Shown one piece after another: positions 1 through 14,106 of a DNA stretch of 64,000 nucleotides (position 1 is its first letter; every line of letters starts with the position of its first letter). This stretch comes from Casuarius casuarius (Eukaryota; Chordata; Aves; Casuariiformes; Casuariidae), in NCBI GenBank assembly GCA_003342895.1, contig PTFA01000337.1, forward strand, positions 310,001 to 374,000, written 5' to 3'. The position numbers and the translations under genes are program-made. The notes below the pieces were generated by a model. The model had not been told where the DNA came from. It saw only the letters and a program-made list of their open reading frames with translations, and ran no database searches.

Positions 1-1520
1 TTTCCTATGTTTCCAAATTTTTTCTGATACCTATATCACAGCTGAATAGCTTATTTGTATTGAAACAGTTCATGAAATGCCTGTTGCCAGGGTAACTGTA
101 TGCTTTTTCTGATATGTTTACAAGGACTGAGGCTTCCTGACCCTCTGGTTCTTCATAAGCAGCTTAAAAATGAGGACTCAAAGGCATATGCATGACATTA
201 AATTAAAGAATCATAAGCCTTAGTATGTCATTAAGTCTGACCTGTTGTATCTTGATTGCAACATGCTTCCAATTGAATAAACTGGAACCAGCCTCATGTT
301 TAACCTTAATTTTAAATATGTGGGGGCTTCAGAACACCAGTTATTCATTTGAAATTGTTTTCACACTCCTCATATATCTTTTATTGTTGGAATCCATGTG
401 CTCTGGTGCTGTTCCCTCCATGAAGTCAAATGACTCTTCTCCCATCCATCGTTTTATGAGAAAAGTGTGTATACCATGTCTCCTCAAACTCACGTGCAGT
501 GCTAGGTTTTGTAAAGCTTATTCCCAGGCTCCTTACTCCCTTAGTGAATTGATTCCATTAAAAACTTTGTGGTGAATTGAAGGACTATGTGTCTTTACTT
601 AACAGCCCTAGCAATCATCTGATGTGGAATAAAGGAAGATCTTCTCAGACAAATAGCTTCTGTGGTTGCAAATGACCAAGACAATTAAAAAGCTGATTGA
701 AAAATGGACCAGGTTGCAACTGATAAAACAATGCTATTTTAGTCCATTATCTGCATGTCTTTGTGCTGTCCAGCTTTGTGAATTTTAAGTGACAGCAAGG
801 TCCACAAAAACTGCCTGGAATTGGCTAACAGAGCTCTGTTTGTTGGAGTGTCAAATGAAGGCAAATATGCCCAACATGCTCTCCACCTCTGCAGTTTTGC
901 CACTGTTTCGTCCCATGTAGTGACTGAGCAAGCTATGGCTGCAGGGGCTGGAGCCACAAGTTCTCACATTCTTATAACAGTGCCTATTACAAGAAGATTT
1001 TTTGTGTTTGTTTAGCTTAAGATCTGGAGTTCTGAACTGCTTCTTTGTATGAACTATACTGAACATTTTATGGTCTGTGCTACCTAAAGGGTGCTTTTCT
1101 TTGCTGAATTGAATGCCGTTTACTGTGAACTTTTCATCTTCTGCATATGTGGAAACATGGGTGCCACTAAACTAAATTGCTGAGGTAGCATATGTTTTTT
1201 GGAAAACAGCATAGCCTTATCACTTAGCTATGACTTCCTATTTCTTTGCAATTACCTGAAAAATAACAAGGGCCTGACAAAAACACAGAACTTCATCAAC
1301 CTCACAAAGTTATACAAGAAGAAGTAACCTTTATACTCTTGCCTGTGTTACTCTACTGTATCCTGACTTCACATCAGACATTCATTGACCTCTGGCCCCT
1401 CGCTGCTCTGCTAGGATCTACTCAGCACCTGCACATAGGTCCCAGCACAGCTGTAGAGGTCCCCTGATCCATATCCTGAGCAGGAGTGCACCAGGGAGTC
1501 TTTTGCAGTATCTCTCTTCT
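1..1520. other. Intergenic DNA, no recognised gene
   Basis: AT-rich, unique-looking sequence. Short open frames occur on both strands, for example around 225-575 and overlapping frames at 739-1066, but none has splice signals or protein content I recognise. The segment 739-1066 is open on both strands at once, which is more typical of chance or an old decayed repeat than of an exon. I see no RNA gene. Confidence 0.6.
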
Positions 1521-1522
1521 AG

Positions 1523-1835
1523 CACCATGAAACCACACAGGTTGGAAGGGACCTTGGAGATCATCTAACCCAACTTCCTGCTCAGAGCATGCCCAGCTGG
1601 ATTAGGCTGTCCAGGTGAGTTCTGAATATCTCCAAGGGTGGACACTCCACAACCTCTCTGGGGCCCCTGTTCCACTGCTTGACCACCCCCATGGTGAAGT
1701 TATTTTATTATATCTAATCAGAGTTCCCCATGTTTTGACTTGTGTCTATTGCCTTTTGTCCTATCACTGTGCACCTCCGACTGGAGTGTGGCTCTGTCTC
1801 CTCTGCACTCTTCCATTAGGTACTTGGGAACAGCA
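1523..1835 (-). mobile_element. CR1 LINE fragment, 3' end, minus strand
   Basis: Read on the plus strand the block begins with GGTTGGAAGGGACCTTGGAG (about 1541) followed by ATCATCTAACCCAACTTCCTGCTC. That is the reverse complement of the avian CR1 3' region. It continues through the phrases for 'CCATGGTGAAG', 'CTATCACTGTGCACCTC' and 'TCTGTCTCCTCTGCACTCTTC', all standard in CR1 3' copies. The copy is 5'-truncated, as most CR1 insertions are, and carries small differences that close its reading frame. It has no coding capacity. Confidence 0.9.
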
Positions 1836-1839
1836 TATG

Positions 1840-4735
1840 AACTGGTTTCTCTATTTCTTTTCCTGCAATGGCTCCCAAGTCATGTCCCTTCAATGATGTC
1901 TGAAACGTCCAGCACATGGAGAAGGAGACCTGGCTCTTCAGATCTCAAAGTGCCTACAAAGAAAGACAGTCCATTAGTCGGGTTTATTTTCAGTGCTAGG
2001 AAGTGATCCCCCAGACCCACAAGACTTTCACGTCTAACCAGCACTATTTGCAACTTTGATTAGTTTTGATATGTCATCTTGCCTCATCTGCTGGTTTGGC
2101 TACTTGGCCAGAGCAAGTTAAAAGTTAGCTTTAGAGCAAATGCTGTCATCATGGCCAGCATTTGATTTTTTTCTTGATTTTTTTTTAAAGACATTAACTG
2201 AAAGTGGACTGTCTACCCTGCTGAGTGTATGTGTGATTCGTAATAGCAGCTCTTTTAGCACTGCTTGATCTTTTTCAGTCTAGACAATGTGTCAAAGATA
2301 CAGACATGTTGCATGTCTCTAAATGAAAATGTGAAGCGGCATCATGGTCCACAACTCCAGCTATCTTTGAAGCATGTCTTTAAGAAGATGGTAAGGTGCA
2401 ACTACTAGAACCAAGTGAGGATTTAGTCTACAAGGTAGCTGGACCCCAGAGGAGTGTGGTCTACACGCTTAGCGCAAGGACTAGCTAGAAATCTTTCTGC
2501 ACAACGAGGCCAAAAGCATTCTCCCAGAGAAGCATCAGGTACTCAGGCTGATACACTGAAAATAAGTGCTGTTTCATGGATAACCACACACTATATATTC
2601 ATGCAACAAAAGCTATCAAAGGACAAGGAAGAAGTCACTGAATGGTACGTGTTTTGCATTAAGGGATTCACCATGTCACCTTCACAGACACTATGAAAGC
2701 TTAATAAGCACTAAAAAATTTAGAAAGACAACAACCTGGTCCCCATAGGTATAGTGCCTAAGGAAACCATGTTTAAAGGACAGAATTAACATAAGGTATC
2801 ATCCAACATTTGCAAATATTTTCTACTGAAACCACTGTGTCATTTACAGGCAGAAGTCCCAGCTTCATTTTCATATAAGTTTTGCTAAACTGAAATCCAA
2901 TGCAGGTTTCCAAAGTAACAATGCATGAGGAATAAAAGATATACGTACATATATACACATAACAAATTCTCAGGGATGTGTGACTATGTAAGTGCAGTTA
3001 CAATCAACAAGGTAACAAATCCTTTCTCTTGAGCTTGCAGGTTTTTTTTTTTTTTTCTTCTCTCCTTTGTAACTCTTCTGGAAATGTGTGAAGCTGGGAA
3101 GAGGTGAGAAAACTGGCACACAAATATAAATTTACAGAAATGTCAGATTTATGGGCAGGGAACTGCAGAATTCCAGTGCAGGATGGTCTGGATCCAAGCC
3201 CCGTTGCTTGTGGCTGTACAGAGCACTGGTGTGGGAGCAGTAAATTGTAGCCAGGGAGGATATGAGCAGAGCAAGGATGAAGTATACCCATACCAGTTTA
3301 TGATAGCAAAAATGTAGGCAAAAATGCTACTCTGAATGCCCAAGTGACTTGCAGCTTAGATAGACTCTCTATATTACTATTCAACATGATTAATTGTAGC
3401 AAAAATAATTTCATCAATCACTATTCACTAGTCACAATAAAGACAATAAAACGTGACTATTGAGATTTCAGGTAGTTTCTCATGTAATTTTATTGCAGAG
3501 CTAAAAAAGATGGATTGAAATGTAAAGCAAAAGTTGCTTGGGTTTTTTTTCCACCCTTTTCTTCAAAGCAAAACTTACCAGTGAGCAGCAGTGTTTCACT
3601 CCAAGTCATGTAAGTCATACTATAATTATTTTCAAACAAATAACCCCTGTATCCATCCTTTTGGTTAGTGAGGCCTGACCAGCTGTCAGCTGTTCAGGGC
3701 TGTTATACGTGCCTCTGATATACACCCACTTACATTTACACACATGCACACACACACAGGGCGAAACGCAGAGAGGACTGAAAAAGCATTATTACAATTA
3801 TAATAAGCGCTAATATCCAGCTCGTTGCTCTCAATGCTGCCTAGTTTCAGTGGTAGGCATGGCCACAGGAGAGATGACACTAAAACTGTGTGAATGGGAG
3901 AATAGCATCAGATTTTTTATTAAGATTCCTAGAATGAGCATATCCATTAAGATCTGAGTTTCATTTCACAGTTTTTCTGTCTTTTTTCCATTTCAAAGTT
4001 TTCAGGAGGCAGCTTTTGGGGAGGTTTCTCAAAAGCAATGAGGGCAGATCTGTGGAAGTGCTATCCTGGGTGCCTCCTGTTTACAAGTGCCAAATTTACT
4101 ATCAACAGAATGGATTCAGTGGAGGGAGACTGACAGAGAATTTGGTCCTGAAATCCCTGCCTTGATTTTATGGTGTATTATGATACACAGTGATGTATTT
4201 CAAAGGCATGGTAGAAGTCTAGAGACTAAAAAAGTTCATACAGCAGGGGAAATGTCAACTATGTTCAACACAGGAATCAACTGTTAAAATAACACGAAAA
4301 ATATCCATCTGACATACAAATATAGCAGTGCAAATAATCGTCCTCTTTCACTAATGTCAAGAAAGAAAAAGCTGGGGTACAGCTAGTACCCAGTGAGAAC
4401 CACGTCTGGCTTGGCTACTACTGCCCCATGACCAGCACTGAGAAAAAACAACGTCAGAAGTACTTCTTTTAAGAAAACACAGGAGAGCACTCTCTTTGTG
4501 ATGTGCTTTTCTTTATCCCTAGAGTGAGGAGGGTGAAGCTCTTTGCAGAGCTATTACCCCCTCCAATACATCCTGTGTTTTGTTTCAGAGAAGTACCAAG
4601 CTTGTGTGGGTGTCTGCTCCACTTGTTTTCAGTTTCATTAGCTACTGATGGAGAAAAAAAATGTTGTATCCGGCTTGCTCTCCGCTCATTGCAGAATGTG
4701 ACGCCTACAGCGTAGTGTCGTCCTAGCTAGAAGGT
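1840..4735. other. Intergenic DNA, no recognised gene
   Basis: AT-rich non-coding DNA with short poly-T runs (for example near 3043-3056). Open frames are all under 100 codons and match no family I know. There is a short CA-rich run at about 3738-3760. Nothing else can be supported. Confidence 0.55.
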
Positions 4736-4739
4736 CCAG

Positions 4740-5600
4740 CCAGATCCTGCACTGCAGACTTGCTACTGGTTGGTATGGAGCAGGATCCAGGCCCTACTTC
4801 TCTACATCCCACAGGTTATGGACTGAGGACTGACAAACACAGGGCCAGACAGGGTGCTTTACTCCGGGGTGTAATCATCCATGGCTTTCCCCATGATCAC
4901 ACGCAGCCAGGCTGGGCTGGGTGCTGCCTACGCAGGTGCCTGCGGTGAGCAGGCAGCAGGACAGAAGCTACCCCCGGCACCTAACCTAGAAGGGTTTCCT
5001 TGCTTTTTTCTGCACAGAAAACCTTGGACAACGTGCTCTCATCCTCATTTCTTCAGTTCCCCCACCACCCATTCTCCTTCTTCCACCGCTGTTGCCAAGA
5101 CCCACTCCCACATCTATGTTACCCTTTTTATTTTTCCTCTTTCTTTCTTCTCTGGCTTGTGTGGCTTTCTTAATCCTCCTGGCTCTTCAAAACAAAATCA
5201 AAACCCCCAATCACCATCAGCCGTAATACTTCCTTTCCTGCTGCCTGTGCTCCACACCTTTTCCTCTCTGATTTCTCTGGCAGTCATGTATCACCCCATT
5301 CTGATGCTACTGCGAAGGCTTTGCCGCATGGCAGCGAAGCTCTCCCTGAGCAGCCACGCTGCCTTTTCAGGCTGCTTTGTCCTATTCCCCGAGCACGTGG
5401 CGAGCGGGGAAGCGCAGCGGTGGATGCTGCTGGGCTGCCTGTGCATGCCGTGGGGCAGCCGGGGCTGGCCGTAGCACGCGTGCGGCCTGCCAGTCGTTTC
5501 GGGGTGCCACCACCCAGCCAGGTCTGCAGGTGCTCGGGACTAGTGCTTCGTTCAGACTGAAACAGTCATAAATTCTGAAGCTGATTGCTTTTTTTTCAAT
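4740..5600. other. GC-richer patch with long plus-strand open frame, function unknown
   Basis: Base composition rises well above the flanks, with several CpGs at about 5380-5510. A plus-strand frame stays open for 197 codons (4881-5474). Its middle is a Ser/Thr/Pro-rich low-complexity stretch from a pyrimidine-rich run, and other frames over 5321-5612 are open too, on both strands. There is an AATAAA at 5598-5603 after the patch. I recognise no domain. It could be part of a non-coding transcript or simply a GC-rich island. Coding status is doubtful. Confidence 0.3.
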
Positions 5601-5603
5601 AAA

Positions 5604-8600
5604 GGCATTCATTCTCCCACGTTCTTGGCAAATAAGAGAAACTGCTGTTTATAACCTCTCATGGCCTGGCTCATAGCACATATACATTATGCAAGTACGA
5701 CGCCTGGTCAAAGAGCCAGAGTCTAAGGTCCTTTTGGTTATGGCTCTGCTGGTGTTTACTGAGAGTTGATTTTAGCCTGTGGTGCTAGTTTTTCTGGAAA
5801 TATCCAGTTACTAACACACCATGACTGAGTCTGGCTGTTCACCTTGAAGATTAAACCGAAAGATTACAAAAGACAAATGAAGAGCAGCTCCAGTGTGCTC
5901 TTAAATCTACACAGACACTATAAAATTTCTGGAACCACTGCTAGTAACTTTAGTGCTGCTCCTTCATTGCAATGATTGAGCTCTGGATCACACAGCGTTA
6001 CCTCATTTTCTGTCCAAATTATAATATGTTTTATTGCATTTTACTTATCTTCTCTGTTGAGAGGCTAAGAGGAAGCTACATCTGAGCTGCCAACAACCTA
6101 CTGTGCTTCCGATCACTTTATGAAAACAGATAGTGAGCTGTAATCAGCTAAACCTCCACAGGGGGTGGTACTTTGCTGAAGTCAACTCAGCAGGTATTTT
6201 CTGCCTGCCGTTTTCAGAGTCCTGAGCTTTGAAACCGTGTGGGTAACTTAACCCTGTGTGCCTGTTGCAGCTTTGACTGTGTCACATCACGGGGGACAAG
6301 ACATATCTCTTAGTTCCAGTCTTGCCATGCTGTGACCAGCGGGAGCAGCGAAAGCAGCGTCTCCTTCTTGGGTCATGCAGTGGTGAGCTTGTCTTTGCAA
6401 AGTAGCCCATGATCCCTACTGTTTAATGTGGTTATGAAAAGTGTCCACAACACATAACCAACCTTGAGAGCTAAGGGCAAGGAGAAAACTACTGGGAAGT
6501 GAATGTGTTGGGACCATACACTTTTATAGCTGTATTTATGAAGGGGGAGAGCAAAGGGAAGGAGCTATATATAGCAGAATGTAGTCTTTCAAGCCGTACA
6601 ATCCATTAGTAAAAGTGTGTTTCCACAGTCTTGTAAAATAATGCTTCATCTCTTAATTAATTTTTTGTAATAAAGCATATAAACACATCTCTTAATATAT
6701 CTGAAAAATATACTTCTGCAAATCTCCTAGAGGATATAACTCCTTTGGTTAAAGAAGTGTTAATACAGCTGTGTTGTTTTACAGTGCATTAAAGCTGTTT
6801 TCAACTGTTAGATGTGTATCCAACTGCTCATTCACAGTCCAATTGTAATAGAGATGAATGAACCTCAAAAGGAGCAAACTTACCATTTTTTGAACCTCTG
6901 CCTTCTAAGTAATAAAGGAGTAAAGGAAAAACAAATCAAATCAAGAAAAAAATACCTTTTGGTTCAGCTTTATTTCAGAAGATTGCAGCTCGAGCGGGTT
7001 TTATTTTATACAAATCTATTTACTATACCTAATTATTGACAAATGATTTCTGCCTCTGATTATCTGTTATCACCATTTTTTTTAATTAGCTGCCTCACAC
7101 AGATAAATCACTACATTGTCCTTAAGATAGTACATCTCATTGTATTTATCAAGTCAGCCACTTATGAAATAAAATGAGTAGTTCTGTGGGCAGCAGAAAT
7201 AAGGAAGTTTTATTTTTGCAGAAATCCATTTCTGGTTAAATTCTCTAATAAGGCACAAAATCTGATCAAAGGTTTTCCATGCATTATTGTATGTATCATG
7301 GCTCTCTCCCAAATGCATTTTCTGATATCCTTTATCTCAGGCTTCTCTTCTTTGTGTACCACTTATGTTAATATTTGTCAGCCTTAATATCTTTGAGACT
7401 GCTAATCTTTCTGTCAAATGTATTTGAAGTACATTAATGCATCTAAGAATTATTTAGGTTGAACAAGCAAACAAATGAAGAGGCACAAGTTTTGCTTCCT
7501 TCTGATACCAGAGTGAAAATCAGCTGGCCAGATCCTGAATTGGTCTAATTGGGTACAGACCCAAGAGAAATCAAAAGAAAGATCATAATGTTGCTTTTTG
7601 CTTCCTTGGCCACAGGCTAGCCCAGTACTGTCCTAATTCTATCAACAACCACTTTCTAGCTCTGCTCTACTCTATTTCCAAATTTGCAGTTTGTTCTGCT
7701 TAATAAATATACATCAGTAAGTGATTTTGTGATTTACTGGCTATCTTGAAGAGCAAAGACACTCAGAGAGATTAACTGAGGGAAAATCAAAACAGTTTTA
7801 TAAAATTTTTACAAAGCTCATATTATGAAAAAAAGCTTTACAGTTTCAACTATAGAACATGATTCCTCTCTGCAACAGGTTTAATCTTAGCATATGTAAA
7901 TATTATTTTATGTAAATATATAAAAACATTAGCATGGCCTATATGCACTATGAGAGTGCACCTAAAACGTTGTCTCTCAGCAATACCAACAGTTTAGATA
8001 AAGTTTATCATAAGACCATGATTTACTCAAAATCTTGTTTATATGCTGCTATAGACATATCAGTTGAAGGTTAATGAGAGGGCAAGCAATGCTCTCTAGT
8101 TTTCTTTATTAGATACGTAATATCTTCTAAAACACTATTAGCTTATTCATCTTTCGTCCTGCAAGAACTGATCAATCAGTGTTGTAGAAAAACCTACACA
8201 AAATGAGACGCTACATACACGGCATCTGCTTCCAGGGATACAGTTGCAAAGGACTTTCAAGGAAAAAGAAATCTGTATCCTTACTAATGCATGTGACTGA
8301 CCTTGAAGTAAGTGGGTGTAACTAAACTTTCAAAATTTGTATATTTATAATAATAATTTGATTTGCTTATCCTAAAAAGAATCATTACGGGTTTCTTCTA
8401 CTTTTCTGTGACCTGGTCTTTCTTTCCACTGGCCCTTCTGCCCCACCAGGCAATGCTGTCCAGTATTATATGTTTTTTATGTTATTGGAATGCCTAGAGA
8501 AACAAACTTAAATACATAATACTGACCTAGGTGCAGTATAAAAATATAGTAAGAAGTAGCCTTATGTCCCAGAAAGCTTCTAACCTAGCAGTCTTCTTGA

Positions 8601-10760
8601 CTCCATTTCACAGAGCAGTAACTAAAGCTGATCTGATCACATAATCCTGCTAATATTGCAAAGGAACTCAATGGCAGAGACAAAAAAAGGATATAATGTG
8701 CCTGGATGCAGAATTCAATAATTCTGCTCAGCACCTGTGCCCAAGCCTACTGGAAGCTGCGGAGAAACAGTTTAGGATCACAGAGTCTTTGGAAAAAACA
8801 TTCTGCAAGCATGAAAGAAGTTTTAAATCAGTAGCTGAATATAATTTTAAGTAAAGAGTAGAAATTTCCAGCATATGTTATGGTAATGAGCTCAGCCAAA
8901 ATCTTGGTTTAAGGAACAGTCAATATTGATATGGAAGGTAAAAGAGAATGCACTGATTGCAGTGACAGAAATGAAAGATGTTCTGAAGTCAGGCAGGCTA
9001 TTAAAGAAGTCGTGTGGTAAATGTGGTGTTCCTAAAGTCCAATTAATAGCCACGAAAAGGACAGACTTTTGACAATTGGAAAGAAACTATTCTGAAGATA
9101 TTTAAATCCCAAAGGATTCAGAGATGCCTGAGCATCTACAAGTATTTCAGAGCAGGCACTCACCTATGTAAAGCAAAAGTAACAGGGATTTCATTGCAGG
9201 ATTACAAAAACATCAAGTGCTCAGAGGCTGCCTTTGGGAAGTGTAATCCATGAAAAAGGACAGTTCTGGTGGCTCCTCACTGATCTCTTGCAAAAAGCAC
9301 TTAGGTGCACCTACGCTGCATTGAAGACATATCCATGCACACCAAAACTGACAAAAATTTCCTATTGTAGTCACTGGAGAGCGAATCAATACTCCCAGTA
9401 GCATCTAAATGCCATTCAGCTGGGCAGGATCCAGTCAGTTAGCTGAAGCTACTACGTACCATGGGCCATGGGAGATGCACTGGCACACTCAAGCCTGGCC
9501 CAAGGGCTGGTGAGTACGGCAGCGAGACCCTGTGAGAAGCAGCCTCCCTGCCCGGCCTGCAGCTGGAGGCCACAGAGATATGCCATCTGCAGCTGAAGCA
9601 GCACCAGATGCCCATTCCCACCTTTTCCCACCCTTTCCCACCCTTAACTACTGTACTGCAGTTTACCAATCCAAAAATAATGTGTGTATGTACACCTAAT
9701 CCTCTGTCTAGGAACATATATAGAACATGTTCCCATTGAGATCAATGGTGTCACACAAAAATTTTAAGGATCTACTCTGAGGTTTATTGTGAAGAGGAAT
9801 TAATCTTTACAAATACCCTTGAAGATGGAAACACTATGTTATTAGTCTTCTTGACTTAATAGAAGTTCTCCTAATGCCCTCTTACACAAACACAGAATAT
9901 ATATACACTATGAAAAAATACAAATTAACCTCTAAGTCAATCAATATTTACAGCATGCAAATGGATTTGCAAGCATGTTAATATACTCTGCAGACTCTGG
10001 TGACATTTTGCATATTCGAGATAACCAATTTTTTTAGACATTACCAAATCCTTGATGTTTATCTTTTCATTCCAAAGAAATTTAAGTCAAAATCTTCTAT
10101 ATAATAAAACATAAAATAGCAAGACTGGAACAACCACTATTATTGTCTTATACAGCAAGAATGTTTTACAAGGAAAGAATTAAAGGTTTAACAACTTCAG
10201 CAATCTGACTAACAGAATATTCCCAGATGGTTCATAATTGAAAATATAAACACTCATTTACACTGCAGCTTCATCCATGCCTTTTATTTACTGTAGTAAA
10301 TCTTACCGATTAGGGGTTTGGTTATTTTTTGCTACATTTTGAGATTCAGAATAGGGAATTTTCTACTTTTTCATGGGAGAGTGTTGTGACTTTTATTATT
10401 ACAAAATGAGTTGCGCTATGAATACTTTAGAAGGATTTGGTCATTCAGCTAGGGAACAGAAACAACAATACCTGACTCCATTCAGTTAGTCAGTGATACA
10501 GGAATACAAAGAGTGTGCATGACTCAACACAGCCTTTTCAGTTCATATCACTTTTATGATTCTTACATGATGAAGTTTTATATGCCAGAAGCTCAGTGTT
10601 GTGAGATCTTCACCTAAAAGCTCACTGAAATGCACTGGGACTTCTTGTAATCCAGCCTCTTCCTAAGGACAAATTGCCTAGGATGGGACACCTTAGTTTG
10701 TGTTTTTTCAACCGTAGCTTTTGTGTGGAAAGCAGTTTCGGAAACTTTCACGTTACTATG
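5604..10760. other. Intergenic DNA, no recognised gene
   Basis: Strongly AT-rich with many stop codons in all frames and few open frames over 60 codons. No repeat family is recognisable by eye. A GC-richer short stretch at about 9470-9640 has a 92-codon minus-strand frame that resembles nothing known. Confidence 0.55.
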
Positions 10761-10764
10761 CAAA

Positions 10765-11255
10765 AATTTAGGTTGGAAGGCAACTCTGGAGATGGTGTAG
10801 CACAACCTCCTGCAGAAACCCAGTCTAACTTCAGAATTAGATCAAATTGCTCAGGGGCCCAGGCGAGTTTTGCAGCTCTCCGAGGATGGAAGTGCCACCA
10901 TTTCTCTGGTCCCCTGTCCCCAGCCTCCCTTACTGTGAAGAGGCAACATTTCCAACTGAACGGTTGGAATTTCCCTTGCTGCAAGTTGTGACCTTGTCCT
11001 TGCCTTGCACACCTTTGATTACTGCTTGCCTCTTTCTCCTCCATAGCACCACCCCGCTAGGTAATTGAAAAATTCAGGTAGACTTCCCCCATTAGCCTTG
11101 TCTCCTTCAGGCTAAGCAAACTCCGTTCCTTCAACCTCTCCTTGTAGGTCATGCTCACCAGCCTGCCAACCATCCTCATGATTTTCTGCTGGACTTTTTT
11201 CAGCAAATCAAAACCTCTCCTCTACTAGAGGCCCTAAACAGGAGGCAAAGTCACA
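10765..11255 (-). mobile_element. CR1 LINE fragment, 3' part, diverged, minus strand
   Basis: The plus strand starts with GGTTGGAAGGCAACTCTGGA at 10771 (reverse complement of the CR1 3' end). It continues through CR1-typical text at about 11095-11200, with phrases equivalent to 'CCTTGTCTCCTTCAGGCTAA', 'TTCCTTCAACCTCTCC' and 'CCAACCATCCTCATGATTTT'. Indels and substitutions break every frame, so this is an older copy than the one at 1.5 kb. Frames at 10674-11068 on both strands are shadows of this repeat. Confidence 0.85.
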
Positions 11256-12370
11256 TGAATGGCCACATGAATGCAGAGGAGAGGGAAATAATCTTACCCT
11301 CACCTGTTGTCTATGCTCTTGCTAATACTCAGCTCAGTACTTGTTACTGGGGCAAATAGTAGATAAAGAAGAAAACTATTACTTCCCTTTCTCCTCCCCT
11401 CACCATTTCTATGAGCAAGATTTATAAATAAAACAGAGAAAATCATTAATATACAAGTATCTTCACACATAGTTTTCAAACTCTGTATAGATGCACTGAA
11501 CTATTCCCACTGATTCAACTGCCAAAGGTATGGAGTATCTATCTTTAAGTAACTATGTTTAGGATAAAAGGACCAGTAACATATTCAGCAATTTCTGACT
11601 CACTTGCTGTTTCATGTGGAATCTTTAATGCTTGGCTAACTTTGAATAATACTAATCCAACTGGCTACAGTGTGTGATGAAGTATAATTTTATCAAATTA
11701 ACTTACTTGTCCCTTCAGAACTCATCATAATGACCTGAAANATTTACCTAACCAGGTATAGTGATTAGTTTGCAATGAAGCCATGATTTCTCACTCAGTG
11801 CTCCCACCCGTACTACGTCACTTACATCCCCGAAGAACGACTGAAAGACAAAACTAAGCCAGTGATGTATCTTCTATATGCCCATACAGCAGCTGGGATA
11901 GACCAAAGAAATTATGACAGCGGTGCGCATCTGGAATAAATCATGCCAAGACTCTTCAGTGTTAGCTCCAGTATCATTTGGTGATTAACACAATGGTTTG
12001 GGAATCAGTCCGCCTCTCATCCAAAACCTACATACATGTTCCTGCTGGCTTCTAGTGCAGACTGAGCTTTGTCACCTAATCGCCTTGTTTCTCTCCCCAG
12101 GGTGATGTAATGTATGCGCATGCATAACTTTCCAAGGGTAAGATGCTCCCCTCTCTTTATTGCATTTGCCTGCTCATTACACCTTACTGCTTCCATATGA
12201 AGTGCCACTGGATCTGGAGCTCAGGTAGAATATGGAGATGGGAACGGCCTACTGGAGCAAAATGCTCTCTGAGCTTTCCGCCAGGTAGGGAGTGTCAGTG
12301 GGGATGCCTGCAATGCCTTGAAAATCTTAGATACATAACCACTTATTCAACAGGTTCTGCCAGATATTCT

Positions 12371-12440
12371 GATTGATAGGTAGATAGGTAGGTAGGTAGG
12401 CGGGCAGGCAAGTAGGGAGGTAGGGAGGTAGATAATGATA
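12371..12440. repeat. (GGTA)n-type imperfect microsatellite
   Basis: A run of GATA, GGTA and GGGA tetramers on the plus strand (for example TAGGTAGGTAGGTAGG) with interruptions GGCGGGCAGGCAAG. The interruptions indicate an older, partly decayed array. Confidence 0.9.
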
Positions 12441-14011
12441 ATCACCAATACTATTATCCTGTAGCTTCCATGTAACTGTACTTAATTCTTTATTGTTTCT
12501 TTCAGTTCACTTTCTGCTGTGCCTACCCCAAGTCTTTCAGTCTTTCTCTCACACTTGCTCTCTGCTTCTCTTTTAAAATTCAGATTTACAGCCTCTTTCT
12601 TTCCATGCTGATATTTTCTCTGTCGCTGTTTTATCACTGATTTTCTTTTTCTCACTCAATTCCTTCAGTGTTTTTCTTCTCCCAAAATTTTTTGTGATGC
12701 ACTGTTGAAAACACAATATCAAAAAGATCCCTTTAACACTTTCTTCTATTTGCTTCTAGACTGACAAGCATTTTCTCACACTTTATTTTTCCTTTTTGAA
12801 CTTTTTGGTATTGAATATAGGTCTTCAGTGTCTATTTTGTCTTTTCTCTCCCATTCCTTGAAACATGCCCATTAAAATTTACTTCCAAATGACCCTATAG
12901 TTACTCACTGTTGCTCAGTATGAATGGGGACAAGTACTGTCAATTTTCCTGCTCTGAATCCTGATTCTCAGTTGCATGTGAGTACACAGGAAAAAAAATG
13001 AAACTTAATTTTACAAGGAGATAAAACATTACTCAAGCATAATCATTACAATATATCTCCTTGGGTGTTAAAAAGACAATTCAACTATGTCTTGTGCATA
13101 TGGAGTTTACTGATTTCTGAAGGAACCACTAAAATATGAATAGAATCTGGTTATCTAAAAAACAGTTAGCTCTGAGTACGTGTTCTGCTGAGTTTAAATT
13201 TCATCCATAACTATTAACCTCATCTAAGATGTAATAGAAGAAATGAGACTCCAACAGCATGAAATTGCACAATTAGAGTGCTTCGTCTACACTATTTGAT
13301 GTGCACATTTTTGATATCATAAGTCATGCCGTGTTCTTAGCATGGCTCATTATATTTCAATTAATTCCTTCAATGAATTAGTTCAAATTGCAAATGTCAG
13401 CCCAACATAAAGATGCTTTTCTTGACAGCTGTGCAAGGCACTTGTTGAAATGTAGTATGAGATAACGCTTCTAATGTAAAAATAGCAAAATACGAACTAG
13501 TGGGCAAATTCTATATTATATCACTGAAATAATAAACATCATCTGTACATGAAATACTTGGAATTGTATTTTACCAGCAAAAATATCCCTTTCCATTTTA
13601 GTTGGCAACAGTATTTTGGGGTGCTCAGGTCTACTGAATGCCGATAATGAAAGTAGAGTGATTTAGTAGTGTCATAACCCCTTTTTATCAGCATTCTATA
13701 TGATGATCCTACAGAGCTAACAGAGCTACAGAGCTCTTTTAAGTACAGCTGGAAAACGTGAGTATATTAGTAAAATTCTAGGCATCCTTTTTAGTCTAAA
13801 ATAATACTAAATGATCATTTGAGCTTGAAGCATTTATTTCTTTGAAAAGCACAGCTCAACACATCTGTTGAAATGTTATTTATCAGCCTTATTTTTTTTT
13901 GATGAAAAATTATGGTCAATATTTTAAAGATATTAAAAGGAAATATTTTCCCTTGCATTTTAACATTTTAAGGTACAGTCCCTTTTGTAATTGATATCCT
14001 GAAGGCTGCTA

Positions 14012-14106
14012 TTCCTTTTCCTTTTCCTTTTCCTTTTTCTTTCTTTTCCTTTTCCTTTTTCTTTTCCTTCTTCTTTTCCTTTTCCTTTCCTTTTCCTTTT
14101 TCTCTA
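14012..14106. repeat. Polypyrimidine (CCTTTT)n tract
   Basis: About 95 bases on the plus strand are almost purely C and T, built on hexamers CCTTTT with slippage to TTTCTT and CCTTCTT. The complementary strand is polypurine and gives a spurious Lys/Glu/Gly open frame (13968-14159 minus). Mirror-symmetric homopurine tracts of this kind can form triplex DNA. Confidence 0.93.

Noticed and set aside
739..1066. Frames open on both strands near 0.74-1.07 kb as a possible small gene
   Set aside because: Simultaneous openness in three overlapping frames, no start or splice context, and no recognised protein. Chance or an old repeat is more likely.
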